DNA from: Candidatus Krumholzibacteriia bacterium
GTDB taxonomy: Bacteria; Krumholzibacteriota; Krumholzibacteriia; LZORAL124-64-63
NCBI GenBank assembly: GCA_030590265.1
Contig: JAUUYW010000093.1
Location: 1-10,309, forward strand
Direction: 5' to 3'
Length of the DNA: 10,309 nucleotides
The notes below the pieces were generated by a model. The model was not told the DNA's origin, did no database searches, and saw nothing but the letters and a program-made list of their open reading frames with translations. Of the stretch, positions 1 to 5,844 are shown piece by piece; positions within the stretch are counted from its first letter, which is position 1; each line of letters opens with the position of its first letter. The position numbers were made by a program, and so were the translations under genes.

Positions 1-473
1 CCAATTTGAATAAACAATTCGGCCAAATCGAATTCAAGAATTCCACTGTCAGATACACCAGGTTCCGGATCGACGGAAAGTGAAAAATCACCAACTGAAA
101 TCTTGAATGAACCAGCAAAGCTGCGCAACGCGCGGGTTGCAGCATAGGCCTGGGCTTTAGCATTTTCCACCATGGATAGTTTGCGCAGGACCTGGTGAAT
201 TTTTGGGTATATCAGGTCAGCTAAAGGCTTTTTTTCAGGGGCTTCAATGAAAGAAACAACATGGTTGTGTGATTCGGCCAATTGCCCAATTTTATTAAGC
301 AAAACTGTTTTTCCAGTGCCACGCAAGCCTAGCATTATCTGTGACTTGTTATGCCTACCAATCAACACTCTTTGAAGAGCGATCTCAGCATCAGAGATGA
401 TGTCATCTCTACCTGCCAGCTCAGGAGGTTGCGAGCCAGCACCGGGTGCAAATGGGTTTTGTATTGGGTCCAT
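1..473 (-). CDS. AAA/Orc1-like ATPase, N-terminal part (runs off the left edge)
   Basis: This reading frame is open from an ATG at 473 to the window edge, giving about 157 residues and no stop. The protein begins MDPIQNPFAPGAGSQPPELA; NPFxPGxG followed by PPxLAGRD is a start I associate with a family of bacterial AAA-type (Orc1/Cdc6-like) ATPases. The Walker A motif GLRGTGKT sits at residues 49-56, so K55 and T56 should bind the ATP phosphates. Walker B and sensor motifs would lie beyond the edge. The usable start is fixed by the family N-terminus. No Shine-Dalgarno precedes it, and a strong promoter lies directly upstream (see 480-508). The cellular role of this family is not well defined; a link to defence or mobile DNA is possible but nothing visible here proves it. 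Family assignment fairly sure, function not. Confidence 0.85.
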   Translation of the reverse strand, partial: MDPIQNPFAPGAGSQPPELAGRDDIISDAEIALQRVLIGRHNKSQIMLGLRGTGKTVLLNKIGQLAESHNHVVSFIEAPEKKPLADLIYPKIHQVLRKLSMVENAKAQAYAATRALRSFAGSFKISVGDFSLSVDPEPGVSDSGILEFDLAELFIQI

Positions 474-479
474 GCTAGA

Positions 480-508
480 AGTATAGTCGATTTACTAGAG
501 TATATCAA
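480..508 (-). promoter_or_regulatory. Sigma-70-type promoter of the ATPase gene, probably leaderless
   Basis: On the minus strand TTGATA (508-503) and TATACT (485-480) are separated by exactly 17 bases, a near-consensus housekeeping promoter. Only six bases separate the -10 box from the ATG at 473, so the expected transcription start falls on or next to the A of the start codon. There is no Shine-Dalgarno sequence in TTCTAGC before the ATG. This fits a leaderless mRNA. Confidence 0.7.
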
Positions 509-634
509 GATGAGGATATAGTTTGGTAAATAATATATAAGTGGGTTTGTGTCTTTTGTTAATAGTTGATGAATATGGAGTTATAGTGAAAGTTCTTTTT
601 CCTCAGAAAGTCCCCTTTTCGTCCCACGCGGGGA

Positions 635-674
635 GCCCACGTTTGAAAATATTAATATAAATTCAAACGTGGGC
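635..674. repeat. Inverted repeat: 13-bp perfect stem, 14-nt A/T-only loop
   Basis: GCCCACGTTTGAA at 635-647 is the exact reverse complement of 662-674. The 14 bases between them are only A and T. No T-run follows on either strand, so it is not a typical intrinsic terminator. It lies about 160 bases past the lipoprotein stop and about 160 bases before the ATPase start. It could be a regulator site, a cruciform-forming or mRNA-stabilising hairpin, or a remnant of a small mobile repeat. Confidence 0.75.
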
Positions 675-836
675 CAATCACCTGATTCCATTCAAAACCC
701 TAATCCCCCACAAAACAGCTTCAATACCCACCGCAAATGCCAGTCGTTCAGCATAACCACATGGTAGATACTCTCGCCTTATGGATTCTGTCTGACGCTC
801 ACAGCAACTGTCAAATCTGCCCGTTGGTGCCGGCCC

Positions 837-2876
837 TTACTGTAACTGCCGGCAGATAACTCCCTCGGCATTTTGAATCACTTCGTCAAACTGCAGGTCG
901 CCTGTTACAGCAAATTCTTCTGAGGCTGCATTGCTGTAAATGACCTTGTAGTCCTCGCCAGGCACAACGGGTTGCAAAACATTGAGTGCCAGGGTTCCAC
1001 CAAACACCTGCCCTCCGGTCAAGAAAAAGACGCTTTCGGTGTTGAAAGCACCTTCGAGCATTACGTCCAGTTCCACCCGGAAATTGGGTTCAAGGTCAAC
1101 CAGTCCCTGGATCTCCATGCGCGCGTATTCCCCATCGCCGAGCCCCGGTCGGATGGTGCCACTCATAACGGCCGATGGTGCGCCGATCAGAATCAGCCTC
1201 CTGTTGTAGCCGAGGTCTTCGGTACCACCGCCGGTGATCACGCCGGTGTCGTGGAGATTGAAATCGCCCTGGGCCGTCAACTCACCAGCGACCAGGTTCA
1301 GGATGCCGAAACAGGATAAAGTAGTTTCCACCACAAAGGCACCCTCATCAGTCTTGTGGAACTCGCCGATCACATTAAAACTACCGGGATCTCCCTGGTC
1401 CTGGCTCACTGTACCGCTAGTGGATTGGAACCAGCGACCAGGTCCTTCAATATTGATGCTGGCACCATTGGCCAGGGCGAGAATGACATTACTGTCGCCC
1501 TTTACATCCCCTCTGATATTCCAGGAAGTTGCCGACAGCATGGAAGTTCCGGTGTTTTCGAATGTTGTTTCTGACCCGACTTGGGTATTAAGGGACCCTA
1601 ACTCATGCACTCTTCCCCGGCGCCAGATAAATGAGTTGTCGATCAGAAGGGCAGCCGGACCCGAAACCAATGAAAGGCCACCTGAATCCAGAATGATATT
1701 TCGGAAAGTGACAATCTGGTTTTCGAAAGTACCAATGGTAACACCGCCAGTGATCACGAAGGGGCCATCACCCAGGGAGTTGATACTCTCAATGACAGTT
1801 TCGCTGCTCTGTATGAGCGTAGCACTTCCATCGATCTCGACGGTGCCGCGCAAGGTTCCGCCCGAGACCCTCAAGGTACCTGTGTCCACCCGCAGCGAAC
1901 CAGTAGAACTGAACTCGGCCGAAGAGGCAAAAATCGCAGCTTCCTGTTCGCCCAAACTTTTACGAATAGTTCCGGCGTTTCTGAGGTCGCCATTAAACTG
2001 AACCGTGAGGATAGCATCACCCTGAAGTTCGATGAGGGCCCCAGTGTTGCATTCCAGCAGCTCATTGACCCGCAGGCTGGCACCCGCACTCACAATGATG
2101 GTGCCGGAGTTGTTCATGTCGGCTTCAAGTTCCAGCGGATTGCCTACAGCATGAAGCTCGGCTCCAATTTGAATTTCCACCTGGCCGGAACCAGTGATCG
2201 TGCCGCCACTCCAGGCGAAATCACCAAGCACTACCAGGCTCCCCGAAACGTCCAACTCTCCGCCTTCAAGCAGACCACAGGTCTTGAGCCTGAGTTCACT
2301 TCCGTTGGTGTCGAGGATTTGAGTGCCGGAACCTGCGCCCAGTACAAGAGCCTCCACTTCCACGTTGTCTCCAAGGGTGACGGTATAATCTCCATCTTTT
2401 GAGATCACTGCCACGTCGCCAAGGCCGGGAATTTCGCCATCGCTCCAGTTATCCGCATTGGCCCAGTTCCCGTCGCCAATGGCGATCCATTCGTACACAG
2501 GTCCGCTGGCCAGGGTTACGATCACCTCACTGGTGTCAACAGCACTACCTGCCATGACGTAGATCTCGGCCGAGCCAAGTCCGGTAGCCACCACCACTGC
2601 ATTCAGATCCACCACAACCACATCGTCATTGCTGCTTTGCCAAGTGAAGACCGTGTCGATTGATGCACCATTCTGGTCGATGGCGAAGGCGTTAAACTGC
2701 AAATCCTGGCCAATGGCTGTAAAAGTCATGGATTCGGGATCCACCACAACTTCGGCAACGTATGGGTCATCGGGGATAACAGGATCAGCAGGAGTGTCGT
2801 CGTCATCACTGCAACCGATGAAGCTGACCATAATAAACATGGCAAGCATGAGGATAATATACCGTTGGGTAGACAT
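837..2876 (-). CDS. Surface lipoprotein with Big2-like domain and beta-rich repeats
   Basis: This encodes a 679-residue predicted lipoprotein. Residues 1-21 form a signal peptide with a hydrophobic core (YIILMLAMFIMVSFIG) and a lipobox-like FIGC, so Cys22 would be lipidated; an acidic tether SDDDDTPADP follows. Residues about 41-122 resemble a bacterial Ig-like (Big2-type) domain, with VVVDPESMTFTAIGQ at its start and TGLGSAEIYV near its end. From about 130 on, the GDGNWANADNWSDGEIPGLG stretch followed by a D-x-A-x-I strand pattern resembles the opening of beta-helix or adhesin-like modules. The remainder is Gly/Ser/Thr-rich short strands (for example GGTITGSGQVEI) to the C-terminus, with no second membrane anchor. 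AGGAG stands five bases before the ATG, supporting this start. A structural or adhesive surface role is inferred; no enzyme motif is seen. Confidence 0.85.
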   Translation of the reverse strand: MSTQRYIILMLAMFIMVSFIGCSDDDDTPADPVIPDDPYVAEVVVDPESMTFTAIGQDLQFNAFAIDQNGASIDTVFTWQSSNDDVVVVDLNAVVVATGLGSAEIYVMAGSAVDTSEVIVTLASGPVYEWIAIGDGNWANADNWSDGEIPGLGDVAVISKDGDYTVTLGDNVEVEALVLGAGSGTQILDTNGSELRLKTCGLLEGGELDVSGSLVVLGDFAWSGGTITGSGQVEIQIGAELHAVGNPLELEADMNNSGTIIVSAGASLRVNELLECNTGALIELQGDAILTVQFNGDLRNAGTIRKSLGEQEAAIFASSAEFSSTGSLRVDTGTLRVSGGTLRGTVEIDGSATLIQSSETVIESINSLGDGPFVITGGVTIGTFENQIVTFRNIILDSGGLSLVSGPAALLIDNSFIWRRGRVHELGSLNTQVGSETTFENTGTSMLSATSWNIRGDVKGDSNVILALANGASINIEGPGRWFQSTSGTVSQDQGDPGSFNVIGEFHKTDEGAFVVETTLSCFGILNLVAGELTAQGDFNLHDTGVITGGGTEDLGYNRRLILIGAPSAVMSGTIRPGLGDGEYARMEIQGLVDLEPNFRVELDVMLEGAFNTESVFFLTGGQVFGGTLALNVLQPVVPGEDYKVIYSNAASEEFAVTGDLQFDEVIQNAEGVICRQLQ

Positions 2877-3006
2877 AATTACTCCTGGCTTTTGAGTTGG
2901 AAACTGGTGGATATGGGCCCCTTGGCCGTGGTGTTTCCGAGTGGGCGGATGTTCCCTTATAGTAGAGATCTATATGTAAAGACCTCCGGACAATCCGGTC
3001 AGTATT

Positions 3007-3029
3007 CGATGGTGGATGATCCACCATCG
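3007..3029. repeat. 23-bp palindrome (11-bp arms around one base)
   Basis: CGATGGTGGAT at 3007-3017 is the exact reverse complement of 3019-3029, with a single G between. ATTTTATA follows on the plus strand, but there is no T-run in the direction of the neighbouring genes (minus). It lies about 130 bases upstream of the lipoprotein start codon, so an operator for that gene is as likely as a terminator. Confidence 0.7.
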
Positions 3030-3145
3030 ATTTTATAGGGTTTCGGGTACATTAGGCCCATTGGTTGTAACTCGCAATATCGAAAAACCGCAAACCCTTG
3101 GGGCCTTACGAATTCTCCCGCCAAGTTCAAGCAGAGCCCAAATAG

Positions 3146-3181
3146 CCAGGAGCCTGCTCCCCAAAGGGAACAGGCTCCTGG
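3146..3181 (-). terminator. Likely ilvE terminator hairpin
   Basis: CCAGGAGCCTGCTCCC and GGGAACAGGCTCCTGG form a 16-position stem with one mismatch and a four-base CAAA loop, starting 25 bases past the ilvE stop. On the minus strand it is followed by CTATTTGGG, so the U-tract is weak. Position and stem strength support termination or 3'-end protection of ilvE mRNA. Confidence 0.65.
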
Positions 3182-3205
3182 GAAAACTCTCTGATCCAGG
3201 CAGGA

Positions 3206-4279
3206 TCAAACGTTTTCGCTGGCGGGCACCTTGTGGACCCACTCCGGATGCAGCTCGCTGCCACCGGTGTGGATTCCCGTCAGGGTTTCCCGCAATTTTT
3301 TTGTCAGCACGCCTTCTTGGCCATCACCGATGGCATGGTCGGCACCCTGGAAATGGATCATCCCCACCGGGGTCACCACCGCAGCGGTTCCGCAGGCCAG
3401 CACTTCTTTCAACTTGCCGCTGCGCGCGTCTTCACAAACCTGGGCAATGCCTGGATGTTCTTCAACCCAATTGTAACCCATATCACCCAGTAAAACACCA
3501 ACTGAATCCCGGGTCACACCATTCAAGATAGTATCGCCGGTGGGAGCGGTGATGACTTTGTCTTCATAGACGAAGGCGATGTTCATGGCCCCCATCTCTT
3601 CAACGGTTTTCATCTCTTTGGCGTCGAGCCAGATGATCTGGTCAAAGCCGGCATCCTGGGCCTGCTGAATGGGCAGCAAAGCCGCGGCGTAGTTACCACC
3701 AGTTTTGGCATAACCAACGCCCCCTTTGGCCGAACGAACGTACCGTTCTTCAGCGCGCAGACGCAAGGGAGTGATACCGCCGGCGAAGTACGAACCCACC
3801 GGGCCGATGATGATGTAGAAAATGTAATCAGTGCTGGCTTTGACACCCAAACCCACCTGGGTGCTGATCATGGTCGGCCGGATGTACAGGGCATTAGGAC
3901 TCTCGGGAACCCATGCGCGGTCCAGGTCGATCAAGGTTTCCAGGGCCTTCAGGAACAGGTCCTCGTCCACCGTGGGCATGCACATGCGTTCGCAGGAGAT
4001 TGTGAAGCGCTTGATGTTCATGTCAGGACGGAACATGTGCACGGAATTATCATCCGGATTGAGATAGGCTTTCATGCCCTCGAAAATTTCCTGCCCGTAG
4101 TGCAGAACTTTGCAGGCTGGGTCCAGGACAAAAGGACCGTAGGGAACAATGGTGGGCTCACCCCAGGCACCGTCGGAATAATCCATGCGGAACATATGCG
4201 GCGTAAAGATGGAGCCGAAGCCATAGTCGCCCGTGGGTACGGGCTTGGGATTTGAATTTCTGGTGATCTTGATGTTCAT
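3206..4279 (-). CDS. ilvE: Branched-chain amino acid aminotransferase
   Basis: This PLP enzyme of fold type IV interconverts Leu, Ile and Val with their 2-oxo acids, using 2-oxoglutarate/glutamate, the last step of branched-chain amino acid synthesis in the cytoplasm. From the ATG at 4279 it has 357 residues, the usual length of the eukaryote-like bacterial BCAT subgroup. Visible hallmarks: an N-terminal substrate-side segment (VLHYGQEIFEGMKAY), YAKTGGNYAAALL with the Schiff-base Lys at about residue 192, WLDAKEMKTVEEMGAMNIAF with the Glu expected to contact the pyridine nitrogen, and GTAAVVTPVG near the C-terminus for phosphate binding. An ATG 12 codons upstream is also open, but GAGGAG (4291-4286) lies six bases before the 4279 ATG, and the conserved part begins there, so I chose the shorter form. 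The gene stands alone, with a sigma-54-type promoter and a long leader upstream. No residue is obviously missing. Confidence 0.95.
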   Translation of the reverse strand: MNIKITRNSNPKPVPTGDYGFGSIFTPHMFRMDYSDGAWGEPTIVPYGPFVLDPACKVLHYGQEIFEGMKAYLNPDDNSVHMFRPDMNIKRFTISCERMCMPTVDEDLFLKALETLIDLDRAWVPESPNALYIRPTMISTQVGLGVKASTDYIFYIIIGPVGSYFAGGITPLRLRAEERYVRSAKGGVGYAKTGGNYAAALLPIQQAQDAGFDQIIWLDAKEMKTVEEMGAMNIAFVYEDKVITAPTGDTILNGVTRDSVGVLLGDMGYNWVEEHPGIAQVCEDARSGKLKEVLACGTAAVVTPVGMIHFQGADHAIGDGQEGVLTKKLRETLTGIHTGGSELHPEWVHKVPASENV

Positions 4280-4285
4280 CCCGAT

Positions 4286-4291
4286 CTCCTC
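4286..4291 (-). promoter_or_regulatory. Ribosome binding site deciding the ilvE start
   Basis: GAGGAG on the minus strand is followed by a six-base spacer (ATCGGG) and the ATG at 4279. It lies inside the longer alternative frame that begins at 4315, which argues against that upstream start. Confidence 0.75.
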
Positions 4292-4485
4292 AGGGAAATG
4301 GACCTTTGGTTGCAAAAAACCCGGGTCGGAAATATAGAGGGGGAAAACACCCCAGTTTAAGGGGTTTCCGTCCTGCTAAATTTCGTCAATTTTGGTTCTG
4401 AAATCAAGGAATGGCCGGAAGTGGGGAGGGGAAAAGAGGAACCCGGATGGTCTGCTCGCTCATGAGACCATCCGGGCTTTGGAGG

Positions 4486-4526
4486 GCAGCGGAGCCGGGT
4501 TCGCCCTTCCGGCCCCGCTGCTTTTT
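4486..4526 (+). terminator. Hairpin followed by T5, terminator-like on the plus strand
   Basis: A GC-rich stem (4486-4498 with 4509-4521, one mismatch) is followed immediately by TTTTT at 4522-4526 on the plus strand. No plus-strand gene lies upstream, so it could end an antisense or small RNA, block transcription entering from ilvE's opposite strand, or simply be part of the ilvE leader fold read from the other side. Confidence 0.4.
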
Positions 4527-4583
4527 GAATCCGGCCCCTCGCTCAAAATGGCCGGGTTCAGGAGTTGTTATACTATCACCTAT

Positions 4584-4599
4584 TGCAAAGGTGATGCCA
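4584..4599 (-). promoter_or_regulatory. Sigma-54-type promoter of ilvE
   Basis: The minus strand reads TGGCATCACCTTTGCA from 4599 to 4584. This gives GG at -24 (4598-4597) and GC at -12 (4586-4585) with the exact ten-base interval, and the flanks TGGCA and TTGCA match the RpoN consensus. The start site would be near 4573. Two dyad elements at suitable upstream distances (4623-4637, 4696-4736) support activation by an enhancer-binding protein. Confidence 0.7.
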
Positions 4600-4622
4600 T
4601 AAATACGGGACACATCTTAAAT

Positions 4623-4637
4623 TGTTTCATTGAAACA
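4623..4637. promoter_or_regulatory. 15-bp perfect dyad, probable activator or repressor site
   Basis: TGTTTCATTGAAACA has perfect 7-bp arms around one T. It is centred near -57 relative to the predicted ilvE start. TGT-ACA ended dyads of this length are typical of helix-turn-helix (Fis-type) DNA-binding domains, including those of sigma-54 activators; the protein is not known. Confidence 0.55.
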
Positions 4638-4695
4638 GCTTCCATCGTTGGCATGATATTAATGCAATTTCAGGGATGATCAATTGATTTATAAG

Positions 4696-4736
4696 TGTCC
4701 CACAAAAGTGTCGCAAAGTCTGGCACAAGTGGGACA
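4696..4736. promoter_or_regulatory. Paired upstream activating dyads
   Basis: TGTCCCAC (4696-4703) and GTGGGACA (4729-4736) are exact inverse copies that bound the region. Each also has a nearer, imperfect partner: 4696-4715 (arms TGTCCCAC and GTGTCGCA, 4-base spacer) and 4719-4736 (arms TCTGGCAC and GTGGGACA, 2-base spacer). The two centres are 22 bp apart, about two helical turns, near -133 and -155 from the predicted ilvE start. Another half-site, GTGGGAC, follows at 4737-4743. This is the layout expected of an enhancer for a sigma-54 activator. Confidence 0.55.
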
Positions 4737-4771
4737 GTGGGACGCTGATAAATCAAATTTTCGAATCAGGT

Positions 4772-4964
4772 TAGTGTTCTGTCTACCCAAGAAATTCGGG
4801 TTAGCGAGTTCACAAGTGGGCAGATGCAAGGCGTGCGAGCGCAGGACTAGCCATAGCTAATGGAATCGTTGCACGATCCCGCAAGCGATGACAAGTGAGT
4901 GCAACGTAGCAGGTGCCCGCTTGTGGGCTTGCTAACCCGAATTTCTTGGGTAGACAGAGCACTA
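4772..4964. repeat. 193-bp self-complementary element (MITE-like or structured RNA)
   Basis: Positions 4772-4822 pair with 4914-4964 over 51 consecutive positions: 46 Watson-Crick and five G-T pairs, no mismatch. After two unpaired positions TGC/GCA continues at 4825-4827/4909-4911. The inside holds a second perfect 8-bp stem (CGTTGCAC 4867-4874 with 4899-4906) and a small CCAT/ATGG hairpin around 4851-4863, so the fold is a long stem with a branched head. AGGT stands at both edges (4768-4771 and 4964-4967), a possible four-base target duplication but short enough to be chance. It codes for nothing plausible. The right end overlaps the eamA stop codon. It could be a non-autonomous mobile repeat or a structured RNA. 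Confidence 0.75.
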
Positions 4965-5840
4965 GGTGTCGCTGCCGGCGGATTGCCAGCGCAAGGCCAC
5001 CACGATCAAGATCAAACCTGGAACAGTGGCCACCCTGATCTGCTCTCCCAAAACAAATTGAATAAACACCAGGCTCAAAAAGGGAGCCAGGAATATCAAA
5101 TTGGCCACCCGTGAAGTAGAGTTGGTCAACCGCATGGCCGTCAACCAAAGCACAAAGGTGAATCCCATTTCCACGGCGCCAACGTAAGCTCCGTAGGCCA
5201 CCCCTTCGGCGGCAATGCTGAAATCCGAAAACAACCAGGTGACCAAAACCACCGGTGGCAACGAAAAAAGAAATCCCAGAAACAAGCCACCAACGGCGTC
5301 AAATTTGAGACGGGTGTTGGCCAACCAGTACAGCGCCCAAATCAGGGTGCTGGCCAAAGCCAAAACCACACCCAGGACGCTGTCCACCTGCCAGGTGCCA
5401 AAATCCCCACCGGTGGTGATGATCAGAACTCCGGCATAACAAAGAATCCCGGCCAGACCATCACGCCAACGCAAGCGATGCCCCAGGATGGGAACCGCCA
5501 GCCAGGACATGGTCAGAGCCCAGGTGAAATTCAGAGGCTGGGCCACCTGGGCGGGCAGCAGGGCGTAGGCCTTGAACAATATCAGGTAATAGAGAAACGG
5601 ATTGAGGAGACCCAGACCCGCGCACATGCCCAGTTGAAGACGTGTTACCTGGAGGATGGTTCTCAGCTTTCCCTGGACGGCCAAAACAATACCCAGCGAC
5701 AGCAGAGAAAATACGTTGGCCAAAAACAACAGTTAGAAATGGTCCATGCGTTGCAGGGCCAGTTTGAAAGCCGTGGCCACAGTGGACCAGGCCAGCACCG
5801 CCAGCAAACCAAAGAGCATGGCTTTGCGTTGATCATTCAA
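4962..5840 (-). pseudogene. DMT-family (EamA) permease with in-frame stop at codon 36
   Basis: Read from a TTG at 5840 this gene has 293 codons including the stop, the usual size of ten-helix EamA transporters (two repeated EamA halves). The first helix reads MLFGLLAVLAWSTVATAFKL, but the frame meets TAA at 5733-5735, just after RMDHF and before LLFLANVF. A CAA (Gln) to TAA change would explain it. The rest is intact: hydrophobic helices through ALRWQSAGSDT, with typical NFTWALTMSWLAVPILG and ALASTLIWALYWL segments. GGAG (5851-5848) lies seven bases before the TTG, and the gene starts five bases beyond the upstream transporter's stop, so it was the last gene of that operon. The substrate cannot be told. 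A product restarting at TTG 5729 would have 255 residues and lack helix one. The stop codon coincides with the end of the 193-bp inverted repeat. A sequencing error cannot be excluded. Confidence 0.8.
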
Positions 5841-5844
5841 GAAA

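Larger units (their letters stand above)
474..836. other. Intergenic stretch between lipoprotein and ATPase genes
   Basis: No coding region is supported here. It holds the ATPase promoter at its left end, an AT-rich stretch around 510-600 and the inverted repeat at 635-674. The remainder (about 676-836) shows no hairpin with a T-tract that would make a clear terminator for the lipoprotein gene, and no RNA gene that I recognise. Confidence 0.6.
2877..3205. other. Intergenic stretch between ilvE and lipoprotein gene
   Basis: No coding region is supported. It contains the ilvE terminator hairpin (3146-3181), the 23-bp palindrome (3007-3029), a smaller imperfect hairpin around 2981-3000 (CCGGA and TCCGG arms), and the ribosome binding site of the lipoprotein gene. 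An AT-rich segment around 2958-2985 may carry that gene's promoter, but I could not place -35 and -10 boxes with acceptable spacing. Confidence 0.55.
4280..4573 (-). promoter_or_regulatory. Long hairpin-rich ilvE leader
   Basis: If transcription starts near 4573 as the promoter predicts, the ilvE mRNA has a leader of about 294 nt. It contains three consecutive stems. The first is 4531-4536 with 4550-4555 (6 bp). The second is 4486-4498 with 4509-4521 (12 pairs, one mismatch). The third is 4442-4453 with 4465-4476 (12 bp, perfect). A weaker one lies at about 4342-4370. The segment GAACCCGG (4439-4446) can pair instead with CCGGGTTC at 4496-4503 or 4552-4559, so mutually exclusive folds exist. 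This would suit attenuation or a metabolite- or protein-sensing leader, but no known riboswitch, T-box or Ile/Val/Leu-rich leader peptide was recognised. Confidence 0.45.

Noticed and set aside
1234..2001. Plus-strand open frame of 255 codons inside the lipoprotein gene
   Set aside because: Pro/Ser/Leu-rich antisense translation with no motif; the lipoprotein on the minus strand has a proper signal peptide and ribosome site.
4280..4315. Upstream ATG for ilvE giving 12 extra residues
   Set aside because: The extension covers the GAGGAG ribosome site and encodes a stretch (QPKVHFPEEIG) not typical of the family N-terminus.
4575..4595. ATCACCT/AGGTGAT dyad as a separate operator
   Set aside because: It overlaps the sigma-54 core almost completely, and 7-bp arms could arise from that overlap by chance; not listed as an independent site.
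4772..4964. Integron attC site, suggested by GTTAGC and GCTAAC at the stem
   Set aside because: The core sites are in the wrong order (GTT inside the left arm, AAC in the right), opposite to RYYYAAC...GTTRRRY, and no integrase or cassette array is nearby.
4810..5148. Minus-strand frame crossing the 193-bp element and the eamA 3' end
   Set aside because: It runs through a palindrome and out of frame with eamA; the translation matches nothing and its codon pattern is that of a shadow frame.
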